A model generated the notes under the pieces. That model made no database searches and was not told the origin of the DNA. It saw only the letters and a program-made list of their open reading frames with translations. The translations under genes were made by a program, and so were the position numbers. A stretch of DNA of 46,394 nt from Lachnospiraceae bacterium (GTDB lineage Bacteria > Bacillota > Clostridia > Lachnospirales > Lachnospiraceae): contig JAFRVX010000020.1 of NCBI GenBank assembly GCA_017438305.1, positions 1-46,394 on the forward strand, written 5' to 3'. Below are positions 9,391 to 17,883 of this stretch, piece after piece. Numbering within the stretch: position 1 is the stretch's first letter; the number at the start of each line of letters is the position of its first letter.

Positions 9391-9420
9391 TCTATGTTCC
9401 ATGAGGCAGTCTGACCTATG
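9373..9420. repeat. 24-bp tandem duplication over the pflB stop codon
   Basis: TTCCATGAGGCGGTCTGATC plus TATG (9373-9396) is followed directly by a copy with 22 of 24 identical bases (9397-9420). The first copy holds the last pflB codons (FHEAV and stop); the second repeats them in frame and its final ATG is the pflA start codon. Confidence 0.92.
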
Positions 9421-10140
9421 AAAGGAATAACAGGACGTATCCATTCTTTCCAGAGTCTCGGGACCGTAGACGGCCCCGGTATCAGATGTGTAGTGTTCAT
9501 GCAGGGCTGCCCGCTCCGCTGCATCATCTGCCACAACCCGGACACCTGGGATTTCAGCGGCGGTGAAGAATTCACCGCAGAGGCCATGGCCCGGAAAGTC
9601 CTGCGGTACCGGAATTATTTCCGGAATTCCGGCGGGATCACCGTGTCCGGCGGAGAGCCGTTGATGCAGGCGGTCTTTGTCCGGGAGCTTTTCGCCCGTC
9701 TGAAAGCAGAAGGTATCCATACCTGTCTGGACACCTCCGGCTGCCGGACCAGCGATGACGTCAATGCCCTGCTGGATGTGACCGACCTGGTGCTCCTGGA
9801 TCATAAATACGCCGATCCGGAGGCTTATCTTGCCCATACCGGGGAACGGCAGGAGGATGCGGAAGCCTTCCTGGACCTGCTTCAGGAAAAGGAAATCCCT
9901 GTCTGGATCCGCCGGGTCATCATCCCCGGCCTGAACGACGACGATGCCTCCTTCCGCCAGCTGAAGCGCCTCCGGGACACTTACAGCGTGATCCGGAAGA
10001 CCGAGCTGCTGCCCTTCCGGAAACTCTGTCTCAGCAAATATGAAGCCCTGGGCCTTCCCTTCCCGGCGGAAAAATATCCGGAACCCACGGCAGCGGAGAT
10101 GGAAAGCTATCGGGAAAATTTCACTAAGGCAGAACGCTGA
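9418..10140 (+). CDS. pflA: Pyruvate formate-lyase activating enzyme (radical SAM)
   Basis: A 240-residue radical-SAM enzyme that abstracts a hydrogen from the PFL glycine to make the active radical. The 4Fe-4S cluster motif CxxxCxxC is C31, C35 and C38 in CPLRCIICHN; the SAM-binding GGEP is in GGITVSGGEPLMQ; VDGPGIRCVVF upstream is the family signature. It follows pflB by 27 bases and its start codon lies within the duplicated pflB tail. The upstream site is weak (GAGG about 13 bases away), so translation is probably coupled to pflB. Length is normal. Confidence 0.96.
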   Translation: MKGITGRIHSFQSLGTVDGPGIRCVVFMQGCPLRCIICHNPDTWDFSGGEEFTAEAMARKVLRYRNYFRNSGGITVSGGEPLMQAVFVRELFARLKAEGIHTCLDTSGCRTSDDVNALLDVTDLVLLDHKYADPEAYLAHTGERQEDAEAFLDLLQEKEIPVWIRRVIIPGLNDDDASFRQLKRLRDTYSVIRKTELLPFRKLCLSKYEALGLPFPAEKYPEPTAAEMESYRENFTKAER

Positions 10141-10270
10141 GACAGCACATGTAATCGGACCGCTGTGGCAGTACACGTACACAGTCCGTTTTGGCGGGCC
10201 GCTGAGGCAATATACGAAATGAACCGCTGAGACTGCATACAGAGACGGACCACTGCAGCAGAGACTGACA
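10126..10270. repeat. Degenerate ~23-39 bp tandem repeats starting at the pflA stop
   Basis: The last pflA codons and stop (GCAGAACGCTGAGACAGCAC) are followed by four diverged copies built on G(G)ACCGCTGAGGCAGTACAC, at about 10154, 10194, 10218 and 10244. The rest of the gap to 10541 holds a terminator and about 180 bases in which I see nothing else. Confidence 0.55.
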
Positions 10271-10327
10271 GCCCCGCCGGAAACCGTCCGATTATCTCTT
10301 CACAAACGGAAAAATATCCTGTATAAT

Positions 10328-10356
10328 AAAAGCACTGTCCCCAAGGCAGTGCTTTT
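10328..10356 (+). terminator. pflB-pflA operon terminator
   Basis: AAAAGCACTG and CAGTGCTTTT form a perfect 10-bp stem with a 9-base loop and end in a T-run, 190 bases after pflA and beyond the repeat array. Confidence 0.85.
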
Positions 10357-10541
10357 CTGTATGAGCCGGCTCTTTTATTACGGCGTCTGCATCTGCATAA
10401 GCTGTATCCTGCTTTACAGTGCCTGCTTTTCATGATCAGCATTCTGCCTGATGGCAGCTGTTTTATATAAGCCGGAGAACGATTCGGAGCTTCTGCCTTT
10501 TTTCAGGGGACCAAAAGCTATTGATCAGGAGGAACACCCCC

Positions 10542-10754
10542 ATGGATGAACTTGAATTCTGTCCTGTCTGTCACGAGGACTCAGCAATCATAGAAGAAGA
10601 AGGCGGCTGGTGCGTTTATGTCCAGTGCACCGTCTGCGGGACCCACACTTCCTTTATCCGTTATGATAGCGAGGAAGAGAAAGCGGATGCCGAAAAGAAA
10701 TGCATCCACCTCTGGAATATGGGCAAAGTGATCCGCGAACAGCGGGCGGAATAA
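10542..10754 (+). CDS. Small zinc-ribbon protein, Lar restriction-alleviation-like
   Basis: A 70-residue protein with two cysteine pairs, CPVC at residues 6-9 and CTVC near residue 30, and a terminal HLWNMGK segment that resembles the AWN motif of phage Lar-type zinc ribbons (ELKPCPFCG ... AWNRR). Lar proteins modulate type I restriction, but in Clostridia this fold is also found as orphan genes of unknown role. I chose the ATG at 10542 because AGGAGG lies 9 bases before it; a TTG at 10521 would place that site inside the gene. No other phage gene is near. It precedes the UlaG-like hydrolase by 63 bases and may be cotranscribed. Confidence 0.7.
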   Translation: MDELEFCPVCHEDSAIIEEEGGWCVYVQCTVCGTHTSFIRYDSEEEKADAEKKCIHLWNMGKVIREQRAE

Positions 10755-10817
10755 GAAACTTAATATGTACAGATTCAGGGATCTATATTGACGCAGATTC
10801 CGGAAAGGATACCGACT

Positions 10818-11624
10818 ATGAAAAACCGCATCTTATCCACCAGACTGACGGATGAGCAGCTGGGGCTGTTCTATCTGGGCCAGGTGGGCTTCATCATCAA
10901 ATACAAAGAGAAATATCTCTGCATCGACCCCTTCCTTACAGGCGGGGTAAGAGGCGTAGACGAAAGAGGCTTCCGGGAATTCAGGGCTCCCATCCTTCCG
11001 GAGGAACTGGATTTTCTGGATTACGTCTTCTGCACCCACGACCATCTGGATCATACGGATCCCCGCACGGTTTCGGGAATCGCGGCTGTCAATAAGACCG
11101 TGAAATTCGTCATCCCCGCGCCTTTTGTGGATAACGTGGTAAAGTACGGCGTTCCCCGGGAGCAGATCATCCCGGCCCGGGACGGCGACGTCATCACCGA
11201 CGGCGATATCGTGATCCGCCCCCTGCCCTCTGCCCATGAGGAGCTCCATCAGGACGAAAACGGCGACTACTGCGAGATGGGTTATCAGATCAATTTCGGA
11301 GACATTTCCATCTACCACTGCGGAGATTCCACGGTCTACGACGGCCAGGCGGAAAAGGTCGGCAAGGTCGACATCGCGATGCTTCCGGTAAACGGCAGAA
11401 GTTATTATAAGTTAAAAAACAACCTGATCGGCAACATGACCCTGGAAGAAGCGGTGCTTTTCGCAAAGGATGCGGAAGCGAAACTTTTCATTCCGCTTCA
11501 CATCGATATGTTTGCGATGAATACCATCCCGAAGTCTTACATTCCCGCCGGCGTCGATCAGTACAACAAAGGCATGCCCTACCACATCTTTACGCCGGGC
11601 GAGCGCTTCATTTTCATGAAGTAA
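10818..11624 (+). CDS. UlaG-like metallo-beta-lactamase-fold hydrolase
   Basis: A 268-residue MBL-fold protein. The metal site HxHxDH is H74-D-H76-L-D78-H79 in CTHDHLDHTD; a later HCGDS supplies further ligands, and the family opening YLGQVGFIIKYKEKYLCIDP matches L-ascorbate-6-phosphate lactonase UlaG and its relatives. No ascorbate transport genes are nearby, so the substrate is open. I start it at the ATG at 10818, which has AAAGGA 9 bases upstream, rather than the TTG at 10788. A convergent terminator lies 185 bases downstream. Confidence 0.87.
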   Translation: MKNRILSTRLTDEQLGLFYLGQVGFIIKYKEKYLCIDPFLTGGVRGVDERGFREFRAPILPEELDFLDYVFCTHDHLDHTDPRTVSGIAAVNKTVKFVIPAPFVDNVVKYGVPREQIIPARDGDVITDGDIVIRPLPSAHEELHQDENGDYCEMGYQINFGDISIYHCGDSTVYDGQAEKVGKVDIAMLPVNGRSYYKLKNNLIGNMTLEEAVLFAKDAEAKLFIPLHIDMFAMNTIPKSYIPAGVDQYNKGMPYHIFTPGERFIFMK

Positions 11625-11717
11625 AACAAAATAGCCGGCAGCCGGATCTGTATTAGCCGGACGGCGTGAGCGCAGGTATCGGTTGGCCTCACAGGTACTG
11701 ACCGGCGCAGCTTAATG

Positions 11718-11790
11718 ATCGATCTCGTTAACGCTGATCAACGTCCATAAATCTGATGTTGATCAAGGTCCGTAAATCTGACGCTGCTGA
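11718..11790. repeat. Two to three ~30-bp tandem units after the UlaG-like gene
   Basis: CGCTGATCAACGTCCATAAA then TCTGATGTTGATCAAGGTCC and GTAAATCTGACGCTGCTGAA show a unit of the form GATCAACGTCCRTAAATCTGA repeated two to three times with substitutions. Confidence 0.55.
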
Positions 11791-11808
11791 ACGATTTATA
11801 AGAAAAGA

Positions 11809-11840
11809 GCGGAATCCCGTGATCCGGGGTTCCGCCCTTT
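11809..11840. terminator. Bidirectional terminator between the UlaG-like gene and tldE
   Basis: GCGGAATCCC and GGGGTTCCGC pair with one mismatch, followed by CCTTTTT on the plus strand and CTCTTTTCTT on the minus strand. The genes on either side converge, so one hairpin could serve both. Confidence 0.75.
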
Positions 11841-11879
11841 TTGCTTTACGCTGCTGTCTTCAGCATGTGCCGCTGCCTT

Positions 11880-11984
11880 TGGTACATACTGCAGGTTTTG
11901 GTTCATACCGAAGCCTTTAGCTCATACCGCAGGTTTTGTTTCATACCGAAGCCTTAGGTTCATACCGCAGTCTTCGGTTTATAA
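11880..11984. repeat. Five ~19-20 bp tandem repeats before the tldE stop
   Basis: Five units of the form GGTTCATACCGCAGGTTTT (variants TACATACTGC, CATACCGAAG) follow one another, alternating a GCAGG and a GAAGC version, which suggests a doubled unit of about 39 bases. The unit does not visibly include the tldE end at 12069. Confidence 0.75.
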
Positions 11985-12068
11985 ATTCTTTGACTGATGT
12001 AATCGTTATGTTCTCCGCCTCTGCAGCACTTATTATTTTATCCTTGTAACCTTTCGAAGATCAAAGAC

Positions 12069-13415
12069 TCACTTCCCTGATATGGCCAGTTCTTCCACCA
12101 GTACCGCGGGGGAAGCAAAGGCCGTCAGACTGCCCGCCCGGGGGATCTTTACCTCGTCCGAGAGGGCTATGATCTTCTTCAGCATGTCAAAGAAGTTGCC
12201 GGATACCGTAAAGGAACGGACCGGCGCTCCCTTTTTGCCGTTTTCGATCATGAAACCGGAACTCTGCAGAGAGAAGTCACCGTTGATGGGATTTGCGCCG
12301 GCATGCAGTCCGCCCAGGGAGTCGATCAGGACGCCGTTCCCGCACTTCTCGAATAATTCTTCTTCCGTAAGTTCACCGGGCTGCAGGACAAAGGTGAAGG
12401 GCCGGATGCCTACGGGAGAATCATAACTCGCCCGTGAAGCATTTCCGGTGGTCTTCTTTCCTGCCGCCTTCGCCGAAGAAAGGTCATATAACAGGGTGTT
12501 CAGCACGCCCTTTTCGATCACGTTCTTCCGGTATGCGGGACTTCCTTCGCCGTCAAAATTCCGCCTGGCGGGATTCTTCTCATAGAAAGGATCGTCGGTT
12601 ACGGTAACGAGTTCGGAAGCAACAGTCTCTCCTTCTTTGCCGGCCAGGACCGAAAGGCCCTTCCGGGCGTTTTCCGCGGAAAAGGCCGTGGAAAAGGTCA
12701 TGAGCAGGCTGCACATGGCGTCGCCGGTGAAGATCACCGGAACGGTTCCCGTGGGCGCTTTATCGGAGCCGATCTTGGCGGCCGCCTTATCGGCGATCTT
12801 AACGGCCAGAGCGTTCAGATCCAGGGTCCGGGGATCCGCAGCCTTCATTTCATAATCATTATTGGTTTCTCCCTGATCCTCCACCACGGCTTCCATCAGC
12901 AGCATGTCAATGGTGGATTCCCAGGAAAGGTCCACGCCGTGGGAATTGGCCAGAAATACCTTCTGAGTGCCTGTTACCGCTTCCGTCTGACAGCGGTCCG
13001 TGATTTTTTCGTGGGACTGCTTCAGGGCTTCGTTGGCGTCGGAGGCTGCCTTAATGAGCTCCGTTTCGGAAAGCTCCGGCATATCTACGCTCTCATAGGT
13101 CTCATATGAAGCGCCGCCCTCCGCAAAGAAGGCTTCTTCTTCCTTTTCCAGGGTCAGGGCGTTCTCATAAGCGCGCTCCACCAGGCTCTTTGCCATCTCT
13201 TCGGAAAGTTCCTGGGAATAGGCCGCGCCGACACGGCCGTTTATGATGCAGCGGAAGGCTGCTCCGCCAAGAAGGGAGGAGGTGAAGCTGTTGATCTCCC
13301 CGTTGAACATGGCGACGTCGGTGCTTTCCTCCGCCGAATAATACAGCTCATACAGATCGATATTTCTATTTTTCGCTTCTTTGACAACCAGTTCTTTAAA
13401 TTCCTTGAATTCCAT
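12069..13415 (-). CDS. pmbA: TldE/PmbA family protein (metalloprotease partner)
   Basis: A 448-residue member of the TldD/PmbA family. TldE lacks the metal-binding motif and forms a heterodimer with TldD, which together degrade unfolded peptides and trim leader peptides of modified peptides such as microcin B17 in E. coli. The family layout is visible: an N-terminal AMFNGEINSFTSSLLGGAAFRC segment, GSDKAPTGTVPVIFTG in the middle and GNASRASYDSPVGIRPF towards the end. It starts 13 bases after tldD ends, so the two form an operon. I see no modified-peptide genes nearby, so a general proteolytic role is as likely as a peptide-maturation one. Confidence 0.92.
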   Translation of the reverse strand: MEFKEFKELVVKEAKNRNIDLYELYYSAEESTDVAMFNGEINSFTSSLLGGAAFRCIINGRVGAAYSQELSEEMAKSLVERAYENALTLEKEEEAFFAEGGASYETYESVDMPELSETELIKAASDANEALKQSHEKITDRCQTEAVTGTQKVFLANSHGVDLSWESTIDMLLMEAVVEDQGETNNDYEMKAADPRTLDLNALAVKIADKAAAKIGSDKAPTGTVPVIFTGDAMCSLLMTFSTAFSAENARKGLSVLAGKEGETVASELVTVTDDPFYEKNPARRNFDGEGSPAYRKNVIEKGVLNTLLYDLSSAKAAGKKTTGNASRASYDSPVGIRPFTFVLQPGELTEEELFEKCGNGVLIDSLGGLHAGANPINGDFSLQSSGFMIENGKKGAPVRSFTVSGNFFDMLKKIIALSDEVKIPRAGSLTAFASPAVLVEELAISGK

Positions 13416-13428
13416 AACATCCTCCTGT

Positions 13429-14814
13429 TTAACGGCCGCCGACGGTAATGGAGCTGACCCTGATCATGGGCTGTCCCACACAGGTGGGAATGGAACCGCT
13501 GGAGGATCCGCACATACCTTCCGCGAGAAGCAGCGACTGCCCCACCATATCGATATTCATGATAACGTCCGATCCCCGGCCGACTAAGGACGCGCCTCTT
13601 ACGGGCTCGCACACTTTGCCGTTCCGGACAAGGTAGCCTTCCCGGACGGCAAAGTTGAATTCACCGGTCACCGGGTTCACGGAACCGCCGCCCATGGCCG
13701 CCGCGTAGAGGCCGTTATCGATGGAGGCGATGATGTCGTCGTTAGCGTCGGTGCCTTCAGCGATGTAGGTGTTGGACATCCGGGACGTGGGGGTATATTC
13801 AAAGGATTCCCGTCTTCCGGAGCCGGTGGGCGCCATTTCCATGCGGCGGGCGTTGAATTTATCGATCATATAAGACTTCAGGACGCCGTTTTCGATCAGC
13901 ACCTTCTTCTGGGTGGGCGTACCTTCGTCATCGAAGTTCAGGGAGCCCCAGGCGTTGGGGATCGTACCGTCGTCGATGGCGGTCACCTTTTCGTTGGCGA
14001 TCTTCTCGCCCAGCTTTCCGCTGAACTGGGACAGGCCGTAGGCGACAGAGGAAGCCTCCAGGGAATGGCCGCAGGCTTCGTGGAAGATCACGCCGCCGAA
14101 GCCGTTTCCGATGGCGACAGGCATGACGCCTGAAGGCGCATACCCGGCCTCTGACATGACCACCGCCTGACGGGCCGCTTCCCGTCCGGTCTCTTCCGCA
14201 TTGACAACCTGGTCAAACAGCTCGAAGCCCATGCGTCTTCCGGGGTTGGAGGAACCGGTCTGGGTTCCGCCGTCTTTAGCGTCCGCTATGGCCTGGATCG
14301 AAAGACGGGTGCGGACACGGCGGTCTGTTGCGTATACGCCTTCGGTATTCGCGATCAGGATCTTCTGATCCACGTCTAGGAAGGTACCAGTGACCTGCCG
14401 GATACGGCTGTCGTAAGCATAGGCGCTGTCGCAGGCCCGGCGCAGGACATCCGCCTTCTCGGCATTGGATATCGATGAGGGCACCACCAGAATCGGATGG
14501 ATGTTCGTATAGATACGGTCTCTTAAAGTTATGCTGATCTCCTGCTTTCCTTCACCCAAAGCCGCCGCGGCCTTTTTAGCGCAGCGGAGCAGGCCTTCTT
14601 CCGAAGTATCCACAGTGGCCGCCATAACGCTTCTGAGGCCTTTATAGACCCGCACCGCAGCGCCGGCAACCACGCCGTCATTGATCGTATCGACCTTACG
14701 GGAAATCATGTTGATGGTATGATTCATCGTGTTTTCCGCAAAGATCTCCGCATAATCCGCACCTGTCGATACCGCGGCTTCCTGTACCTTCAGGCATAAT
14801 TCCTTACTTATCAT
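13429..14814 (-). CDS. tldD: TldD metalloprotease
   Basis: A 461-residue catalytic partner of TldE. The metal-binding HExxxH motif is H245-E-A-C-G-H250 in GGVIFHEACGHSLEASS, and the family segments MGFELFDQ, LNFDDEGTPTQKKVLIENGVLKS and NFAVREGYLVRNGK are present. TldD hydrolyses peptides threaded into the TldDE cavity. AAAGGAG lies before the ATG at 14814. The two genes read away from the DUF2975 module and end at a convergent terminator. Confidence 0.95.
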   Translation of the reverse strand: MISKELCLKVQEAAVSTGADYAEIFAENTMNHTINMISRKVDTINDGVVAGAAVRVYKGLRSVMAATVDTSEEGLLRCAKKAAAALGEGKQEISITLRDRIYTNIHPILVVPSSISNAEKADVLRRACDSAYAYDSRIRQVTGTFLDVDQKILIANTEGVYATDRRVRTRLSIQAIADAKDGGTQTGSSNPGRRMGFELFDQVVNAEETGREAARQAVVMSEAGYAPSGVMPVAIGNGFGGVIFHEACGHSLEASSVAYGLSQFSGKLGEKIANEKVTAIDDGTIPNAWGSLNFDDEGTPTQKKVLIENGVLKSYMIDKFNARRMEMAPTGSGRRESFEYTPTSRMSNTYIAEGTDANDDIIASIDNGLYAAAMGGGSVNPVTGEFNFAVREGYLVRNGKVCEPVRGASLVGRGSDVIMNIDMVGQSLLLAEGMCGSSSGSIPTCVGQPMIRVSSITVGGR

Positions 14815-14977
14815 GTTGGAACTCCTTTAAAGATTCATTCGCCAGATCAGAACGACCTGGCATTTGGCTTATTGTATCACATATTCCCGGAGAAGAAAAG
14901 AACTGTTTGACCGCTTGGAGAAGAACCGCGTCAGGCACGTACTTTTTGACAGGACAGACCCCGGAGCCGTTCGTAAA

Positions 14978-15012
14978 GAGAAGAGCAGACTGGATGCCCG
15001 GCTGCTCTTCTC
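14978..15012. terminator. Perfect 11-bp hairpin upstream of tldD
   Basis: GAGAAGAGCAG and CTGCTCTTCTC pair perfectly around a 13-base loop. It lies between the end of the minus-strand module at 15205 and tldD. On the minus strand it is followed by TCTTTACG, so it may terminate the DUF2975 module, but the T-run is weak. Confidence 0.45.
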
Positions 15013-15120
15013 TCTCATTTATAATAGAAAGTTTTCCGGCTTTTTTTGACTTTTTCGATGCCGTAAACGGTACAAGCGTTTTCTTATCCCGCGTTCAGTC
15101 TATAGATAAGGCTGTTTCAT

Positions 15121-15165
15121 ACCGGCTCAGGTCAAAGACACCGGCTCAGGTCAAAGACACCGGCT
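15121..15165. repeat. Exact 19-bp tandem repeat
   Basis: ACCGGCTCAGGTCAAAGAC occurs twice without change (15121-15139 and 15140-15158), followed by a partial third copy ACCGGCTC. It sits 40 bases beyond the 3' end of the gene at 15205. Confidence 0.9.
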
Positions 15166-15204
15166 CCGTTTTAAGGCAACGGTTCGGGCCAACCACTTCT
15201 GTCG

Positions 15205-16254
15205 TTATCTGATCACGGAAATAAGCTGCGGGACCGCAATATTATCATCCCGAATCGTATAGATCCTGATGAATTCGTCCTCCTGCGGGACCAGTTCCCG
15301 GGTAACCTGTTCCTTTCCTGCGCTGTCTCTGCAGACGGTTTCCACGCACATCCAGGAAGCTTGTTTTTCTTTTTTGACGGACTCGGGCAGGTTTCCGGGC
15401 AGGATCTCTTCGGATGCGATCAGCTTGTTTTCCTCGTCAAACTGAAGGACAGCGATCTTTTCCGGGATCATCACTTTTTCAAAAGCGATCTCCACCGAGT
15501 TTTCCTGCGTGTTTTCCGTGGTATGCTGAACGGCCGTCTTCACCATAATGGTCTGGGTATAAGTCTCCGTCAGCTTCGTCGATATTTCCGATGCGCTTTC
15601 CAGGGAACCCCCGACGGCAAGCCCCTCTCCCGGCACCATGTAGACCGCTCCGTCCTCCTGCTGGTAGACAGGATTCAGATAGAAGATCAGATCCTTATCT
15701 TCCGGCACCAGCCTCAGCGTTCCGGAGAGCGATACAGAGTCCTGTAAGTTTTCATCGCTGAAAATATGCATTTTAACGTCTGACACCACGTTTTCCTCTC
15801 CGCAGGTCTGTTGAACGGTTTTCTGTTCTTCTCCGATCTTCACCAGGTAGAAAGGAATGCCTTCGATGCCTTCAAAACGGTAATCCTGATAGGTCTCTTC
15901 ATTTCCTTCGTCGTCCGTTCTTGTACAGTCTTTTAATACTGCGTAGATCTTTTCGCCATCCTGGGGATTTAAAGGATCATAATTGAAAGGATTATAATCG
16001 ACGTAGTAATGATCGGGGATCGAGGGAACCAGAATATTCTCCGCTTCTGACTCTTTTCCTGATGCTGAGGAAGAAAGAGGCTCTTTTGTCATAAACACGC
16101 CCGTCAGCCGATCCCGATTCTGATAAGCTTCCTCGTTATCCATCAGCGCCTTGGGGAAGGCAGCGTCCCGGATAAAGCCCAGGATAAAGGCTGCCAGGAC
16201 AGCGCCTGCAATGATCAGTATGATCTTTTTATTTTTCATGATCCGGTTATTCAT
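15205..16254 (-). CDS. Single-pass membrane-anchored protein of unknown function
   Basis: A 349-residue protein with a basic N-terminus (NNRIMKNKK), one membrane helix at about residues 10-27 (IILIIAGAVLAAFILGFI) and a large outer region rich in beta strands. I do not recognise the family. The first codons overlap the end of the XRE regulator gene by 8 bases, so it is translationally coupled to it and is the third gene of an operon with a DUF2975 protein and that regulator. The outer domain (for example IPFYLVKIGEEQKTVQQTCGEE) could sense or bind something outside the cell, but this is inference from topology only. Confidence 0.75.
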   Translation of the reverse strand: MNNRIMKNKKIILIIAGAVLAAFILGFIRDAAFPKALMDNEEAYQNRDRLTGVFMTKEPLSSSASGKESEAENILVPSIPDHYYVDYNPFNYDPLNPQDGEKIYAVLKDCTRTDDEGNEETYQDYRFEGIEGIPFYLVKIGEEQKTVQQTCGEENVVSDVKMHIFSDENLQDSVSLSGTLRLVPEDKDLIFYLNPVYQQEDGAVYMVPGEGLAVGGSLESASEISTKLTETYTQTIMVKTAVQHTTENTQENSVEIAFEKVMIPEKIAVLQFDEENKLIASEEILPGNLPESVKKEKQASWMCVETVCRDSAGKEQVTRELVPQEDEFIRIYTIRDDNIAVPQLISVIR

Positions 16255-16471
16255 CTTCGTCCTCCAATTTGCCGCTGAACTTAAGGATATCTCCTACGTC
16301 GCAATTAAGGTAATAACAGATCTTATTTATGGTACCGAACCGGATGCCTTTGGCTTTTCCCGACCGCAGGATGGAAAGGTTGGCTTCCGTGATCCCGATC
16401 AGGGCACAAAGTTCCTTTGAAGTCATGTTCCGGTCCTTCAGAATTTCGTCAAGATGAACTTCTATAGCCAT
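16247..16471 (-). CDS. Small XRE/Cro-CI type transcriptional regulator (YozG-like)
   Basis: A 74-residue DNA-binding protein consisting of little more than a helix-turn-helix domain: LDEILKDRNMTSKELCALIG, then ITEANLSILRSGKAKGIRFG, and the closing TINKICYYLNCDVGDIL that marks the YozG/Cro-like group. Such regulators are usually paired with a DUF2975 membrane protein, as here. Its GAGGTGG ribosome binding site overlaps the TGA of the DUF2975 gene. The likely targets are the three ATTATCG...CGATAAT palindromes around the operon promoter, which would make it autoregulatory; the membrane partner may control its activity. Confidence 0.9.
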   Translation of the reverse strand: MAIEVHLDEILKDRNMTSKELCALIGITEANLSILRSGKAKGIRFGTINKICYYLNCDVGDILKFSGKLEDEDE

Positions 16472-16480
16472 AGCTCCACC

Positions 16481-17428
16481 TCATATAAAGCTGCTGTTCT
16501 CTTCTTTCAGACTGATATTTTCGGTGATCAGCCGGGAAAAGAGGAAGGCTGCCAGAACCAGAAGCAAGGAGATCAGCGGGAAATCTGCCGTTAAGGAATA
16601 ATCTGCAGCTGTGCCGGAGGCCATCAGGATGATCTGCAGCAGGTTAAACAGTACCGAAGAAGCCATGATGGCGATCAGGGCAATGGCGCTGCTTCTGCTT
16701 AAGTCTCCGGAGGCTTTCAGAATGTCCTCCCGGGATTCCAGAAGCACGGCGTCGTTCAAGGCCAGCGCCTTCAGGGCGATGAAAAGATCCAGCCCCCAGG
16801 GGATCAGGCTGAAGATCAGCGAGACCAGGGAGAAGAAGACGCTTCCGTTTTTGCCTTCGCCGGCTCCGGGCCTGATCAGTTCACAGACTGTCTGGAAAAC
16901 AGTGGTCACCAGGACAGCCGTAAAGAACATGGCCAGGATAATAAGAATGGTTTTCAGATATCTGAAAAGCTGTACCGTTCTGGCCGTCTTAAAAGACCGG
17001 ACGATACTCAGCACAATACCCAGGAATAACAGAGACAGCGCCAGGATCCCGCTGAGGTAACCCAGGGCTCTTCCCGGACGAAGCGCTGCCGGGACCCGGT
17101 TTCCCGAGATCACGATCAGCACCAGGGGCGCCAGGAAAAGAACTGCTGACAGGGTAAAGACGATCTTCTCTGGAAGCGCCTCTTTTTTACCCCATTGCCG
17201 GAAGACCGGTATCAGGGGAAGCAGGGCCAGGAATCCGTAAAGGGCGGAAGCGAGACCACTTCCGAGTCTCCCTTTTTCAGACAGCGTATGGAAGAGGCCG
17301 GAAAAAGCCTTCAACGGGACCAGGATCCCCTCTCCGATGCTGTTTCCCGTTCCCAGGGATAAGAGAAGCAAGGCTGCAAGGATCACTGCCTCAAAAAGAA
17401 GGAGCAGCCGTATTTTTCTGTGTGTCAT
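16481..17428 (-). CDS. DUF2975-type multispanning membrane protein
   Basis: A 315-residue, very hydrophobic protein with about eight predicted membrane segments and a C-terminal LFSRLITENISLKEENSSFI, the place where DUF2975 proteins carry their characteristic charged tail. Typical DUF2975 proteins are about 160 residues with four segments, so this is a long version or a duplication of the unit. Family function is unknown; its constant partner is a small XRE regulator, present 9 bases downstream. An AAGGAGG site precedes the ATG at 17428, and a consensus promoter with palindromic operators lies about 60 bases upstream. Confidence 0.75.
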   Translation of the reverse strand: MTHRKIRLLLLFEAVILAALLLLSLGTGNSIGEGILVPLKAFSGLFHTLSEKGRLGSGLASALYGFLALLPLIPVFRQWGKKEALPEKIVFTLSAVLFLAPLVLIVISGNRVPAALRPGRALGYLSGILALSLLFLGIVLSIVRSFKTARTVQLFRYLKTILIILAMFFTAVLVTTVFQTVCELIRPGAGEGKNGSVFFSLVSLIFSLIPWGLDLFIALKALALNDAVLLESREDILKASGDLSRSSAIALIAIMASSVLFNLLQIILMASGTAADYSLTADFPLISLLLVLAAFLFSRLITENISLKEENSSFI

Positions 17429-17461
17429 AGAAACCTCCTTAAAAGTAAAGGCTGATCAGCA

Positions 17462-17546
17462 ATTATCGTTTTTCGATAATCTCATTATACACAGAAATTA
17501 TCGTTTGTCAATAATTTTCAAAAGAAAATTATCGATTTTCGATAAA
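17462..17546 (-). promoter_or_regulatory. Operon promoter with three palindromic operators
   Basis: On the minus strand TTGACA (17511-17506) and TATAAT (17489-17484) with a 16-base spacer give a full-consensus promoter. Three inverted repeats cover it: ATTATCG-TTTTT-CGATAAT at 17462-17480 over the start point, a weaker AAATTATCG/CAATAATTT at 17495-17517 over the -35 box, and TTATCGATTTTCGATAA at 17529-17545 upstream. Centres are 31-36 bases apart, about three helical turns. The natural binder is the XRE regulator of this operon. Confidence 0.8.
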
Positions 17547-17700
17547 TCCTGGAACCCAGCATAAAACTGCATTCGGAAATCCGGCAAAAAAACTGCATCC
17601 GGGAGTCCGGCAAAAAGCAGCATTCCGTAATCCCGACAAAAACAGAATTCCAAAAACCGGAACAAAAACAGCACCTCGGAATTGTATCCGCCGAAACGCT
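17546..17700. repeat. Degenerate ~29-31 bp tandem repeats
   Basis: Five units of the form AATCCGGCAAAAAACTGCATTC follow each other (AACTGCATTCGG, AACTGCATCCGG, AGCAGCATTCCG, ACAGAATTCCAA, ACAGCACCTCGG). They fill the gap between the operator region and the terminator of the next operon. Short frames inside them read as repeated GISECCF-like peptides and are not genes. Confidence 0.7.
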
Positions 17701-17712
17701 GGGCAAAAAAAA

Positions 17713-17742
17713 GAAGAAAGGCCGTCTTTCAAGCCTTTCTTC
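17713..17742 (-). terminator. Terminator of the first ECF sigma operon
   Basis: GAAGAAAGGC and GCCTTTCTTC form a perfect 10-bp stem; on the minus strand it is followed by eight Ts. It lies 142 bases after the membrane partner of the sigma factor. Confidence 0.85.
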
Positions 17743-17883
17743 GTGTTTTCAGTCTTTTCCCGGCGCCGAGGTTTAATTTTTTTCGTTTTATTCACGCCTG
17801 GCGGGTTTTTTTCTTCAGGGCCCTTATCGTTTTCTTTTTCGTAAGTATCCGGCAGGTTTTCCCTTAAAATCTCTGGGGGTTCC

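Noticed and set aside
10542..10754. Prophage remnant marked by the Lar-like gene
   Set aside because: No integrase, structural gene, attachment site or base-composition shift surrounds it; one zinc ribbon is not enough.
17518..17795. Short frames with repeated SGLRNAAF-like peptides
   Set aside because: They read the degenerate ~30-bp repeats and run through a terminator; not genes.
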